This document shows, one piece after another, positions 1 to 7,958 of a DNA stretch of 12,947 bases. The translations under genes were made by a program, and so were the position numbers. Origin of the DNA: Zygnema cylindricum (lineage: Eukaryota > Streptophyta > Zygnematophyceae > Zygnematales > Zygnemataceae); NCBI GenBank assembly GCA_037447655.1, contig JBBHKE010002144.1:64001-76947 (forward strand), read 5' to 3'. Numbering within the stretch: position 1 is the stretch's first letter; each line of letters begins with the position of its first letter. The notes below the pieces were generated by a model, which worked only from the letters and a program-made list of their open reading frames with translations, made no database searches and was not told the origin of the DNA.

Positions 1-72
1 ATTATTTTCAACAAAACTCAGGGAAATGTCTCTCATTGTCCGGTGGTTTGGGGACAGCATTGATTCTTTCAG
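1..72 (+). CDS. 3' end of an exon of a ricin-B-like lectin / papain gene (5' partial)
   Basis: Reading from base 3, the frame is open to base 72 and gives about 23 residues with a Gly-Lys-Cys-Leu motif followed by a Gly-rich turn and a Leu/Ile-rich strand (GKCLSLSGG...ALILS). This is the first half of a ricin-B-type repeat, whose family pattern is GxCLxxxG...VxLxxC...QxW. The second half (Cys, then NQLW) is missing here but is the first thing encoded by the exon at 10838. The exon ends in TTTCAG followed by GTACTT, a good 5' splice site, with one base of a codon left over (phase 1). Joining that G to the CT at 10838 makes an Ala codon directly before the expected Cys. The true exon start lies left of the window. 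The assignment rests on this reconstruction; the stretch alone is too short for certainty. Confidence 0.6.
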
Positions 73-516
73 GTACTTGTTTTTGTAATTTTCTTTTTTT
101 CAAGCATTTTCTCTTTTTTGCATTATGAGTAAGTTTTTTTTCATCGGCTTATGTTCATCCATATTCCCCTTTTCTTTTATCTATTACTTTTGGGGTTTGG
201 TGTGGACTTCTGAAAATGTTACTATATGGTTATACTTTTATGGATGTATCTGTTCAGCTTTTACCGGCAAATTAATCACACTTTTATAAGTTTTTTTTTT
301 TTTTCTTTTTGGAAGTTATGACGGTCCTTGTCGAGGAATGTTAATGTACAAATTTTCGTGTAAAATTGTTAATAGTGGAACGTCCATTTCTAAGTTGTGC
401 TTTAGTAATGTTATTTTTGAGTACGGTATTGATTTTGGAAAGCTATGGACTCTCAGTGAAGTCATCAGAGCGATGAGATAATCTCGTCGCTGGAGTAGTG
501 ATGACCAGCGACGAAG
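73..516. other. Left part of intron 1, no gene seen
   Basis: This is AT-rich intronic sequence with T/C-rich runs near 85-165 and a T run near 290-315. No open frame with recognisable protein similarity is present. An inverted repeat sits at its right end, directly against the LTR. Confidence 0.6.
484..514. repeat. Perfect 10-bp inverted repeat flanking the 5' LTR
   Basis: TCGTCGCTGG at 484-493 is the exact reverse complement of CCAGCGACGA at 505-514, with an 11-base loop. The right arm ends two bases before the 5' LTR starts at 517. A second, imperfect palindrome (GATGAGAT / ATCTCGTC) overlaps it on the left. It is outside the 3' LTR homology, so it belongs to the insertion site rather than to the LTR. 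Confidence 0.75.
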
Positions 517-910
517 TGGTATTACTTTTAAACGACGTCACAGTATTCCACGCGTCAGATGGAGAAAGCATAACACTAAAAGGAATTCCGTGCGAACTAA
601 ATAAAACATTAAGTTACATCCTACGGTCGGAAATCAGTGCGGATTAGACGGACAGACCACATGAAGATTCGATTGTCGGCGTACAGACATTTTATTGGTG
701 TTGGAGAAAGTCGGTGGAAAATATATCACCAGGTATATTCTGTTGAATTAAAGTAGTACCGATCAGTTTGAATAGTTAAGGGACAAATCAGGGTTATCCG
801 CAGCATAGAATTGTACTTAGGATTAATTATACCAGTTAGTAAAACCGACAATAAGATAGTGGACCTACAGTGATCCTATTGGTAGTTAGGAAGTTAGATA
901 GGAGTGTTTG

Positions 911-918
911 TATAAATT
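911..918 (+). promoter_or_regulatory. TATA box of the 5' LTR
   Basis: TATAAATT lies in a GTGTTTG-TATAAAT context conserved in both LTR copies, at a position suited to start the U3/R transcript about 30 bases downstream. Assignment is by motif and conservation only. Confidence 0.6.
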
Positions 919-1154
919 AGGACTTAGACGTTTGGTGAATTAATACAAGTTCATTAAGGAAAGTGACTTTTAAGGCTGTTTTGTGTGTCACTTTGTGACT
1001 GATCAGAGTTTGTGCTTGAAACTCTGTCAGTATATTGTGTTAAGTGTGAGCTCTAAGTGAGCTGTATTGTAAGCCTAAGTGGCTTTTTGTAGGGTTAAGT
1101 GTAAGCTGGTCAAAGTTGGCCATTTGTGTGGTACTTTTGGGTTGCCTTTTGCTG

Positions 1155-1160
1155 AATAAA
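1155..1160 (+). promoter_or_regulatory. Poly(A) signal AATAAA in the 5' LTR
   Basis: A canonical AATAAA sits about 240 bases after the TATA box, as expected for an LTR R region. At the matching place in the 3' LTR (5794-5799) the sequence is AATTAA, so the copy that would end the transcript is mutated. Confidence 0.5.
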
Positions 1161-1172
1161 ATGGGTGACCCT

Positions 1173-1288
1173 GCAGCTTCTGGTAGTGTAGCAGCTTCTG
1201 GTAGTGTAGCTTCTGGCAGTTGCAAGGTTCTGGCAGTTGCAGCTTCTGGTAGTGCAGCTTCTGGTAGTGTCCCCTGGTAGTGTCCCCT
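1173..1288 (+). repeat. Minisatellite in the 5' LTR, units of about 15-18 bp
   Basis: GCAGCTTCTGGTAGTGTA occurs twice in exact tandem (1173-1190, 1191-1208). Shorter variants of GCTTCTGG(T/C)AGT(G/T)... follow to about 1288. The 3' LTR has a single unit at the matching place, so the array expanded in this LTR after insertion or was lost from the other. Confidence 0.8.
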
Positions 1289-1319
1289 GTTGCTGTGTCC
1301 CTGTTGTTGCAAAGCAACA

Positions 1320-1332
1320 GGTTATGGGCCCA
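1320..1332 (+). other. Primer-binding site, initiator tRNA-Met anticodon arm
   Basis: GGTTATGGGCCCA directly follows the LTR end. It is complementary to the conserved anticodon stem-loop of eukaryotic initiator tRNA-Met (UGGGCCCAUAACC), not to its 3' end. Drosophila copia uses the same kind of site, primed by a half tRNA. The ATG inside it (1324) is also the first in-frame start for Gag. Confidence 0.85.
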
Positions 1333-2202
1333 CAGCCCAGAGTACTTAGGTTTGATGGAGACAACTACTTATATTGGAGAGGAATCATGAAGCTCTACTT
1401 TGTCGAAAGAGAACTCATGAATGTGGTGGACGGTTCCCTTGCCGAAACAAATCCTACATGGAGCAAGAACTACACGGAGCAAGAAGAATACACAGTGTGT
1501 CAGTGCGCTCATGCAGGCACTATCTTTGGAAATCGGAATGGCACACATTCAGATGGACAAGGCGAAATAAATTTGGACATCCTTGGGAGATATGTATCAA
1601 CAGACGAATGTTCAGCGACAAATGATAACTGCTACAAGTATTTTTGAGTATTAGTACTTTAGTGGTCGCATCTTAGATTATTGTTATGGTCTTAGGAAGC
1701 TATTTTTAGAAAATGCATGCTCAAGAGGTGTTTTTCTAGCTGCACAGCAAGCCATGTTGCTTGTTGCTTATGAGAGGGCCATGTTGCTTGTTGCTTATGA
1801 GAGGTTTGCCTGAGGAATATAATGGCTCCTCTGATCCACTAAAGAAAGTACATCAGTCATCTTGGAATCTAACAATGGCAATTCAGCTAGTGTTAGAAGA
1901 AAAATCTACTAATCTAGCAATGAAAGGAAGTACAAGTAGTATTAAACACTCAGTTTCAGAACAGAAATCAGTATTAGACAGAATAGAAATCAGTAATAGA
2001 CAGATCGATCAACTAACAACCCATGGGCATGTTTTTACTGTTTCAACTAGGGTCATTTGGTACGAGAATATCCAGTTTTGAAAAAAGACACCTTGACAAG
2101 AATTTTTTTGCAAAAGATGGAACAACCGACACTCTTCCAACAAATAAAAACCTTATAGCAATAAAAAAAAACATCTGCTATTTCTGTCGAAAACGAGAAT
2201 GT
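1324..2202 (+). pseudogene. gag: copia Gag remnant, frameshifted
   Basis: The N-terminus from ATG 1324 has the copia Gag pattern: a FDGDNYLYW motif followed by a basic/hydrophobic helix ending in ELMNVVDG. That frame runs to a stop at 1645-1647, but Gag-like sequence has by then moved to another frame: from about 1505 it gives ALMQALSLEIGMAHIQ, a TAA at 1568-1570, then IWTSLGDMYQQTNV. A third piece from 1761 contains LPEEY and an acidic/Leu helix typical of the Gag core. A possible zinc-knuckle remnant, CYFCRKREC, lies at 2176-2202, with Cys in place of the usual His and no final Cys. A 27-bp tandem duplication lies at 1751-1804. The protein cannot be made as one chain. Confidence 0.8.
1751..1804 (+). 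repeat. 27-bp tandem duplication in gag
   Basis: GCCATGTTGCTTGTTGCTTA and the following TGAGAGG (1751-1777) recur directly at 1778-1804. Confidence 0.85.
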
Positions 2203-2684
2203 CTTGGAGGAAAGAGGAGACAAAGTTAACAGGAGAAAGTGTGAAATATTGGGCAGAGGCTTTAAATTGTGCTATATATATTAAAAAAAGACTAAAAAGT
2301 AAAGCAACTCTAGGAAAGATACCTAATAAACTTCGGACAAAAGAGAAATTGGATGTTAGTCATTTTAGAGTATTTGGCAACAAAGTGTTTATACTTAACA
2401 ATGATCCAAGTAGATGGAAAATGGAGCCAAAAGAAATTCCTGGCATCCTACTAGGATATGATAATAATGCCAAAAGATATAGAGTCAACATACCAAACAG
2501 TAATCAAATTGTAGTTGCTAGAAACACCTTTGTGAAAGATGAGTCAGATTCAGTGGATGTATTCACACTAAAACTTGAACAGAGAAGCAAAAAAGAGATA
2601 GAATACGTTATCCTTTTAGAAGTGAGACAAATGACTGAAGTGCATTCTGCAACTCATACAACATTCTACAACTCCTCACGGTAA
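2199..2684 (+). pseudogene. pol: copia integrase C-terminal remnant
   Basis: The open frame has the end of a copia integrase: VKYWAEALNCAIYIKKR (the family's FWAEAVNTAVYL segment), then a K-P-D-like SHFRVFGNKVF block, then EIPGILLGYD and YRV, the typical G(I/L)(F/L)(V/L)GY end motif. The catalytic D,D(35)E core and the HHCC zinc site upstream are absent, as is the aspartic protease. The fragment begins directly after a zinc-knuckle-like piece of Gag, so a deletion of well over 1 kb relative to a full element is inferred near 2200-2230. The last part, after about 2560, is not recognisable. Confidence 0.85.
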
Positions 2685-2719
2685 CGACGCCGACGTCGAC
2701 GCCGACGCCGACGCTGACA
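2685..2719 (+). repeat. GACGCC-type hexanucleotide microsatellite
   Basis: Imperfect repeats of GACGCC/GACGTC run for about 35 bases and are much more GC-rich than the surroundings. They lie between the integrase and reverse transcriptase remnants. Confidence 0.75.
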
Positions 2720-2752
2720 CCTTAGATAGGAACGAATGGATCCACAAAACAC

Positions 2753-3100
2753 GTGACAGATAACTCTGTCCTATTGACAAGAACATCAAGAAGAGATCCT
2801 TTGATTCTAGCGTCAAATTTTCCTGGGGGGAAAAAACTAAGCACAAGAGAAAAAATTATCAGTTTAAGACTCAGGCATTCGACAACAATGTACGCACACT
2901 CGGTTGCATCTGGAGAACCTTTAACCATCCAAAAAACACCTTTAACCATACAAGAAGCCTTCTCTGTACCAGAAAAACACTGGATAGAAGTAGTGAATGA
3001 TGAAATGAAATCGATTATGGCGGCCCAAACTTGGGAATTGGTTGAGCTCCTTCCAGACCGGAAAGCCATCGAAAGTAAGTGGGTATTTAAGGTAAATTAA
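2753..3100 (+). pseudogene. pol: copia reverse transcriptase remnant, N-terminal part
   Basis: From about 2950 the frame gives the typical start of copia reverse transcriptase: EKHWIEVVNDEMKSI, then QTWELVELLPDRKAI and KWVFKV. The frame ends in a TAA at 3098-3100. The expected continuation (KLNPDNTVERCKARLVAK) is present one frame over, which indicates loss of a single base in an A-rich run. A 21-bp in-frame duplication (2917-2958) gives two copies of PLTIQ. The 208-bp tandem duplication at 2956-3371 repeats this whole block. Confidence 0.9.
2917..2958 (+). repeat. 21-bp tandem duplication
   Basis: ACCTTTAACCAT followed by A/C-rich sequence occurs at 2917-2937 and again at 2938-2958. The second copy has diverged. 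Confidence 0.7.
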
Positions 3101-3371
3101 ACCCAGACAATACTGTTGAGAGATGTAAAGCTAGACTAGTAGCTAAAGGATATAATCAAAAGGAGCCTTCTCTGTACCAGAAAAACATTGGATAGAAGTA
3201 GTGAATGACGAAATAAAATCGAATATGGCGGCCCAAACTTGGGAATTGGTTGAGCTCCTTCCAGACCGGAAAGCCATCGGAAGTAAGTGGGTATTCAAGG
3301 TAAATTAAACCCAGGCAATACTGTTGAGAGATGTAAGGCTAGACTAGTAGCTAAGAGATATAATCAAAAGG
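2956..3371 (+). repeat. 208-bp tandem duplication within reverse transcriptase
   Basis: 2956-3163 and 3164-3371 are near-identical direct copies beginning AGCCTTCTCTGTACCAGAAA and ending TAATCAAAAGG. Both carry the same one-base frameshift at the KVK/LNP point, so the frameshift came before the duplication. The unit length is not a multiple of three. Confidence 0.92.
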
Positions 3372-3538
3372 AAAGAATTGACTTTGAAGAAACCTTTTCA
3401 CCAGTAATGAGATTCCCAACAATTAGAATCTTGCTTACCCTGGCAGCCATAGAAGATATGGAAGTCCATCAAATGGACTTTAAAACTACCTTCTTACATG
3501 GGGAATTAGAGGAGGTTATCTATATGAAGCAACCGTAA
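3287..3538 (+). pseudogene. pol: copia reverse transcriptase remnant, middle part
   Basis: This frame contains VERCKARLVAK, IDFEETFSPVMRFPTIR and HQMDFKTTFLHGELEEVIYM, all hallmark blocks of copia reverse transcriptase. The Asp of QMD is the first catalytic aspartate and is kept. The reading frame ends at a TAA at 3536-3538, and the following 150 bases carry further stops and a 37-bp duplication before the YVDD block resumes in another frame. Confidence 0.93.
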
Positions 3539-3633
3539 ATGTACGAATAAAAAGGAAAGAAGGCCCTTCGTCATTGGAATATCAAATAAGATGAGTTTCT
3601 TACTAAGTTAGGATTTACTAGGATAAGCTCAGA

Positions 3634-3707
3634 TCATTCTGTCTATATTATGGAAGGAGAAGATAGAGTATCATTCTGTCTATATTATGGAAGGAGAAGA
3701 TGGAGTA
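3634..3707 (+). repeat. 37-bp tandem duplication
   Basis: TCATTCTGTCTATATTATGG and the following 17 bases (3634-3670) recur at 3671-3707 with one difference. Confidence 0.9.
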
Positions 3708-3929
3708 ATTTATATTGCAGTTTACGTAGATGATCTCCGCATAATGAGCAAATCACTGACAGAAATTAACAAAGTCAAGAAATCCTTAAACACCACATTT
3801 GAGATGAAGGATTTAGGAGAGGCAAAATATATTATAGGAATTCAATTAAAAAGAGATAGACCAAATAGGACAACTAGATTAACACAAAAAGAGGCTATCG
3901 GTAATATGCTAGATAGATTTGATATGTGA
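3687..3929 (+). pseudogene. pol: copia reverse transcriptase remnant, YVDD block
   Basis: The frame includes IAVYVDDLRIMSK; the two catalytic aspartates are encoded at 3729-3734. It continues with the copia thumb-side motifs FEMKDLGEAKYIIGIQL and LTQKEAI, and ends with a TGA at 3927-3929 just after a DRFDM segment. The catalytic box itself is intact; the fragment is cut off from the rest of the polyprotein on both sides. Confidence 0.93.
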
Positions 3930-4027
3930 GATGGAAAAAGTAGTGCAACTCTTATGGAAAATAGACAGAAAACTGAAGAGCTAGAAATCAGCCCAGGAGT
4001 TATAATCAGAGATATAACAGAAAATCA

Positions 4028-4167
4028 AAATTTGACTGGAATTCCCTATAGACAAGTAGTGGAAGTCTTATCTACTTCATGAATTGTACGCGTCTCGAAA
4101 TTTGACTGAAATTCCCTATAGACAAGTAGTGGAAGTCTTATCTACTTTATGAATTGTACGAGTCTCG
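4028..4167 (+). repeat. 70-bp tandem duplication
   Basis: AAATTTGACTG(G/A)AATTCCC and the rest of the unit occur at 4028-4097 and 4098-4167 with about four differences. The unit lies where the connection domain meets RNase H and breaks the frame. Confidence 0.9.
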
Positions 4168-4773
4168 ATATTGCTGTTGGGGTTTTTAGTAGGAGTTTGC
4201 AGAATTCAAAGAAGATAAATTGGGAAGCTGCAAAGCGAGTTATGCAATACCTAGTTGGGACCAAAAATTTGCATCTTAACTTAGGAGGATCAAGTGTAAC
4301 AATCGGCACTTGGAGTGATGCGAGTTATAAAAACCATTATGAAAACATTCCCAGTCGAAAGTCAACTACCGGATATGTGGTGTAGATTGGAAATGGAACG
4401 TGGTGTTGGAGCAACAAACTTAAAAAAGTGACTGCCCAATCAATGATGGAGGCAGAATATATGGCGGCATGCGCGGCAGTAAAGGAATTATTATGGGGAA
4501 ATCGATTCTACAAGAACTGGATGTATGCAAACAGGCCCACAAATTGTTTGGTGTGATGATCAGGTAACTATTTCAATTGCTTCCAATCCATGTCATCATT
4601 TCCACACAAAACACATGGATATTAGGCTTCATTTCGTTAGAGAAAAAGTCTTTTCAAAAATTATAAAATTGCAATATTTACCAGATTCGAAGATGGTGGC
4701 AAACATGCGCACTAAAGCTTTACTTGCTCTAAAAATAGAATACTGTAGAGAAGCTTGTGGTCTAAGTAATTAG
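4149..4773 (+). pseudogene. pol: copia RNase H remnant
   Basis: The first frame gives LDIAVGVFSRSLQN, WEAAKRVMQYLVGTKNLHL and TWSDASY; the Asp at 4317-4319 is the first RNase H catalytic residue. An in-frame TAG at 4383-4385 follows GYVV, after which the same frame resumes with WCWSNKLKKVTAQS and EAEYMAA, which carries the catalytic Glu. A frameshift near 4510 moves the C-terminus to the frame with IVWCDDQVTISIASNP and HTKHMDIRLHFVREKV, ending at the TAG at 4771-4773. At least one nonsense mutation and one frameshift are therefore present. Confidence 0.92.
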
Positions 4774-4845
4774 GGTACTGTAGAGAAGCTTGTGGTCTAA
4801 GGAATTAGGGAACTGTAGAGAAGGTTGTGGTCTAAGTAACTGAGA
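4741..4845 (+). repeat. Three tandem copies of a 35-bp unit at the end of pol
   Basis: TACTGTAGAGAAGCTTGTGG plus 15 bases occurs at 4741-4775, 4776-4810 and, more diverged, 4811-4845. The first copy contains the last codons and stop of the RNase H frame. Confidence 0.92.
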
Positions 4846-4853
4846 GTCCAAAG

Positions 4854-4864
4854 TTTAGGGGGAG
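4854..4864 (+). other. Polypurine tract
   Basis: TTTAGGGGGAG lies immediately before the 3' LTR start. It resembles copia polypurine tracts in sequence and position. Confidence 0.8.
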
Positions 4865-5270
4865 TAGCGGCATCACTTTTAAGCGACGTCACAGTATTCC
4901 ACGCGTCAGATACGCGTCAGATAGAGAAAGCATAACACAAAGGAATTCCGTGCGAACTAAATGAAACATTAAGATACATCCTACGGTCGGAAATCAGCGC
5001 GGATTAGACGGACAGACCACATGAAGATTCGATTGTCGACGTACAGGCATTTTATTGATGTTGGAGAAAGTCGGTGGAAAATATATCACCAGGTACATTC
5101 TGTTGTAACAATTAATGTAGTACCGATCAGTTAGAATAGTTTAGGGACGAATCAGGGTTATCCGAAGCATGGAATTGTACTTAGGATTAATTGTACCAGG
5201 TAGTAAAACCGACAATAAGATAGTGGACCTACAGTGATCCTATTGGTAGGAAGTAAGATAAGAGTGTTTG

Positions 5271-5278
5271 TATAAATA
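5271..5278 (+). promoter_or_regulatory. TATA box, first copy in the 3' LTR
   Basis: TATAAATA matches the 5' LTR box at 911 and could drive transcription rightwards into intron 1. Confidence 0.5.
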
Positions 5279-5545
5279 AAGAATTAGACGTTTGGTGAAT
5301 TAACTTGTTGAAGTTAAGGAAAGTGACTTTTAAGGATGTTTTCTGTGTCACTTTGTGACTGATCAGAGTTTGTGCTTGAAACTCTGTCAGTATATTGTGT
5401 TAAGTGTGAGCTCTAAGTGAGCTATGTTGTAAGCCTAAGTGGCTTTTTGTAGTGTTAAGTGTAAGCTGGTCAAAGTTGGCCATTTGTGTGGTACTTAGTG
5501 GACCTACAGTTATCCTATTGGTAGGAAGTAAGATCGGAGTGTTTG

Positions 5546-5553
5546 TATAAATA
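5546..5553 (+). promoter_or_regulatory. TATA box, second copy in the 3' LTR
   Basis: A second TATAAATA sits exactly 275 bases after the first, created by the tandem duplication. Confidence 0.5.
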
Positions 5554-5852
5554 AGGACACAGACGTTTGGTGAATTAACTTGTAGAAGTTCATTAAAGAA
5601 AGTGACTTTTAAGGATGTTTTCTGTGTCACTTTGTGACTGATCAGAGTTTGTGCTTGAAACTCTGTCAGTATATTGTGTTTAGTGTGAGCTCTAAGTGAG
5701 CTGTGTTTTAAACCTAAGTGGCTTTTTGTAGGGTTAAGTGTAAGCTGTTCAAAGTTGGCCATTTGTGTGGTACTTTTGGGTTACCTTTTGCTGAATTAAA
5801 TGGGTGACTCTGCAGCTTTTGGTAGTGTCCCTGTTTTGCTGCAAAGCAAAAT

Positions 5853-5985
5853 ACGTACGGTCCAGTACAATACTATTGTTTCACGTTTGTTTCAAGTAGG
5901 TTCATCGAAATCTTTTCCCTGTGTACGGATATATTTACTAATAGCCGTACACATTTTTGAACTATCAATTGGACTTCTCTGATGC
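5853..5985. repeat. Repeat A, left copy, with conserved hairpin
   Basis: This stretch resembles 9530-9660: CACGT(T/C)TGTTT, TTCAT and the block (A)CGGATA...TTACTA...CCGTACACA..TTT align in order. The similarity begins close to the end of the 3' LTR. It contains a perfect 9-bp inverted repeat, TGTGTACGG (5920-5928) and CCGTACACA (5945-5953), with a 16-base loop. Confidence 0.6.
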
Positions 5986-6924
5986 GGTTACAAATAAACG
6001 TACGGATTCGTCTATTGGCAGTGATTCATGCAAAAACCTATATCAGATAAGTGCCGGGAAACAACCTTTCATTTACTTGTAGCTTATTTTCAGACTTTTA
6101 AGATTAACAGCAAAATATGAATAAAATAATGCCCTACCGGACGAAACTTAAGATTTATAAAAACTTTCTAAAATGTCAAATTTTCAACGTGCGTACTATG
6201 TAATTGTGTCAACTTCGTTACATTGTTTTAAAACCCAAAATTTATTCCACTAATGTAATGGGATTGGCAAAATGAGCGTCAAAGAATATCTTCTGTCAAA
6301 GATTTTATCACGGCTTTCGCTGGATTCGCATCCACCCTGGCGCAAGGCACATGGCTTATGCGACATGTAGACACGTAGTCGCACGTTCATCGTGGATTTT
6401 TTTATCGTTCAATGTGTGCGTATTTATTTTTTGAGGACATTAGCCACACCTTGATGCTTTGAGCCATTGCGTCGCGGATTTTAAAACGCAAAGCATCTGA
6501 CGGTCAAGGTTTACGCCTATATCTTTGTAGATTACAGCAAGACCTATGGTTAAGATGTTTCATAAAAAAAAAAAGTGGTATGTGATGGTACGAAAAAGTA
6601 CGACATTTAGTAAACAACCTCACTTTTTCTGTAATGGAAGTCCGGCCTAATTCTTCTTCTCGTGGCTTAACAAACCATTTCAAAGGTCGCAATTTTTCTA
6701 GAACTACGGATTCTTAGAGCACTTTCGCAATGTAACCAAAACTTTAGTCTTGTAACTTTGTTTTTAGCAAAGATTCTCTCTACTACTTTCTAAGCATTTG
6801 TATAAAATGAAATGAAATCGTTACTTTAGATTGTGACGGATGTAGACGTGACGGTTGTAGACGACTAACAAACTTTGCGACAATTGATGACGTTTACAAA
6901 AGACTGACTGTTGTAGATGTCTAG

Positions 6925-7006
6925 TTGCTTATGACATTGTAGATGTTTAAGATTTGTGACATTAATTGCTTGTGACATTGTAGATGTTTAGGGTTTGTCA
7001 CATTTT
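6925..7006. repeat. 41-bp tandem duplication
   Basis: TTGCTTATGACATTGTAGAT and the next 21 bases (6925-6965) recur at 6966-7006 with a few differences. GTTGTAGA words continue to the left as far as 6838. Confidence 0.8.
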
Positions 7007-7153
7007 GACCTCGCGCTATTTAATTATATTGAAATTGGTCTATTTTTTAAATCTTTGACTTTTTTAAATATATAATATTTAAAATAAGTGGTACCATTCA
7101 AAACATAACACGTACGCGAAAGCTTGTTTGGCACCTAATCCTAAATGTTACAC

Positions 7154-7256
7154 CCGGTAATGTTGTCCGTACAGCCGGTAATGTTGTCCGTACAGGTAAT
7201 GTTGTCTGTACAGCCGGCAATGTTGTGCGTACAAACGATAAAGTGGTCCGTACAAC
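7154..7256. repeat. Five-unit minisatellite, period about 21 bp
   Basis: A 21-bp unit, CCGGTAATGTTGTCCGTACA plus G, is exact at 7154-7174 and 7175-7195. It is followed by an 18-bp variant (7196-7213) and two more diverged units to about 7256. Each unit ends in a CGTACA-type word. Confidence 0.88.
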
Positions 7257-7269
7257 TACATAAACCACA

Positions 7270-7303
7270 TGATGGAACCCGAGACTTAGGATGAAGTTCC
7301 ATC
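7270..7303. repeat. 8-bp inverted repeat
   Basis: GATGGAAC (7270-7277) and GTTCCATC (7296-7303) can pair across an 18-base loop. The word GATGGAAC recurs near 7981, 8039 and 8107. Confidence 0.45.
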
Positions 7304-7354
7304 AGGAGAAAAATGGCGTAGTTTACAGAAATCGACGACTCTCCGTACCAAATC

Positions 7355-7396
7355 GTACCGCCTATTTTGTTAATTGTACCGCCTATTTTGTTTTTA
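7355..7396. repeat. 21-bp tandem duplication
   Basis: GTACCGCCTATTTTGTT occurs at 7355 and again at 7376. Confidence 0.8.
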
Positions 7397-7682
7397 TACG
7401 AAAAACAACATTACAGAGAATCTTGCCGATACTCTCTGAAGGTCTTGGAGGTAATACTGGCCGTCGGATGTTCATCTGTGAGGAGTTCGCTTCGTTTTTT
7501 TCTGTAACTCTCAACCCACCTCAAGGAAGTGGGTTGGCAGATACAAAAAAAAAATTTCATGACACGCTGGACGATTTAGCTACTTGTCATGATGGAAAAC
7601 CAACGAAAAATCTTAAGATTTGCACATGACATGCGCTTTCCAAAATACAACCGAAAATAAAAACGAAATTTCGTAATATTCC

Positions 7683-7738
7683 TTCGTCACACTATTTTCG
7701 GTAACTTTTGTTCGTCACACTATTTCTCTCAAAAGACT
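7683..7738. repeat. 28-bp direct repeat, partly diverged
   Basis: TTCGTCACACTATTT occurs at 7683 and again at 7711; the spacer halves match less well. Confidence 0.6.
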
Positions 7739-7958
7739 TTCGTTATGTTCGAAAACATAAACCCTATAAAATGAGGTGGCGTACCGACTGGCGTCTGCAA
7801 AAAGTATAAAAGTTCTGTCGCATGATTACTTCATACTTACTTCATACGCAGGTATATGGTTCGCAAGTGAAGATTTGAGTTAAGTTTGTCAGTGCTAAAA
7901 ATCTGAAAGATATTCCCTATGGGATCGTAGCTTTGCGTAGCGCCAGTCAATTTAGAAC

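Larger units (their letters stand above)
517..1319 (+). repeat. 5' LTR of the copia element
   Basis: It begins TGGTATTAC and ends AAGCAACA, so it keeps the usual TG...CA ends. It is homologous to 4868-5851 along its length. It contains a TATA box, a poly(A) signal and a minisatellite expansion near its right end that the 3' LTR lacks. The primer-binding site starts at the next base. Confidence 0.9.
5221..5774 (+). repeat. 275-bp tandem duplication inside the 3' LTR
   Basis: TAGTGGACCTACAG opens both copies (5221 and 5496), and the second ends near 5774. The 5' LTR has one copy only. Each unit carries its own TATA box and downstream start region, so the LTR promoter is doubled. Confidence 0.92.
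517..5851 (+). mobile_element. Degenerate Ty1/copia LTR retrotransposon
   Basis: Two long direct repeats (517-1319 and 4868-5851) bracket a primer-binding site next to the left one and a polypurine tract next to the right one. Between them are copia-order remnants: Gag, integrase C-terminus, reverse transcriptase, RNase H. Integrase before reverse transcriptase is the Ty1/copia order, as opposed to Ty3/gypsy. Aspartic protease and the integrase zinc-binding and catalytic core are not found and appear deleted near 2200-2230. Frameshifts, stop codons and several tandem duplications interrupt the coding part. Over roughly the first 225 aligned LTR bases I hand-count about 13 substitutions, mostly transitions, so the insertion is not recent. 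I cannot find a clear 5-bp target duplication: CGAAG lies on the left and TACGT on the right. Confidence 0.93.
4868..5851 (+). repeat. 3' LTR of the copia element
   Basis: It starts CGGCATCAC, where the 5' LTR has TGGTATTAC, so the terminal TG has become CG. It ends near AAGCAAAA, where the 5' LTR ends AAGCAACA. It is longer than the 5' LTR because of a 275-bp tandem duplication, and it lacks the minisatellite of the 5' LTR. An 11-bp direct repeat of ACGCGTCAGAT lies at 4901-4922. Confidence 0.9.

Noticed and set aside
358-400. Possible third copy of repeat A left of the copia element (AACGTCCATTT shared with about 9517-9527)
   Set aside because: Only a short word plus a GTGTAAA match; similarity does not continue, so chance cannot be excluded.
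5400-5762. A 120-residue open frame on the minus strand of the 3' LTR, with a related one at 1040-1312
   Set aside because: It is antisense to the LTR and its internal repeats follow from the 275-bp DNA duplication. It has no known motif, and its presence in both LTRs is due to LTR homology.
512-5856. Target-site duplication of the copia element
   Set aside because: CGAAG before the 5' LTR and TACGT or ATACG after the 3' LTR do not match at any nearby offset I tried.
6300-6345. tRNA-like B box (GGATTCGCATCC)
   Set aside because: The flanking bases do not form the T stem, no A box lies at the right distance upstream, and no cloverleaf can be drawn.
7154-7256. CRISPR-like array of short repeats
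   Set aside because: Units abut with no unique spacers and the DNA is eukaryotic; it is an ordinary minisatellite.
7291-7629. 112-residue open frame on the plus strand
   Set aside because: No domain or motif is recognisable. It spans a 21-bp tandem duplication and has repeat-derived sequence; most likely chance.
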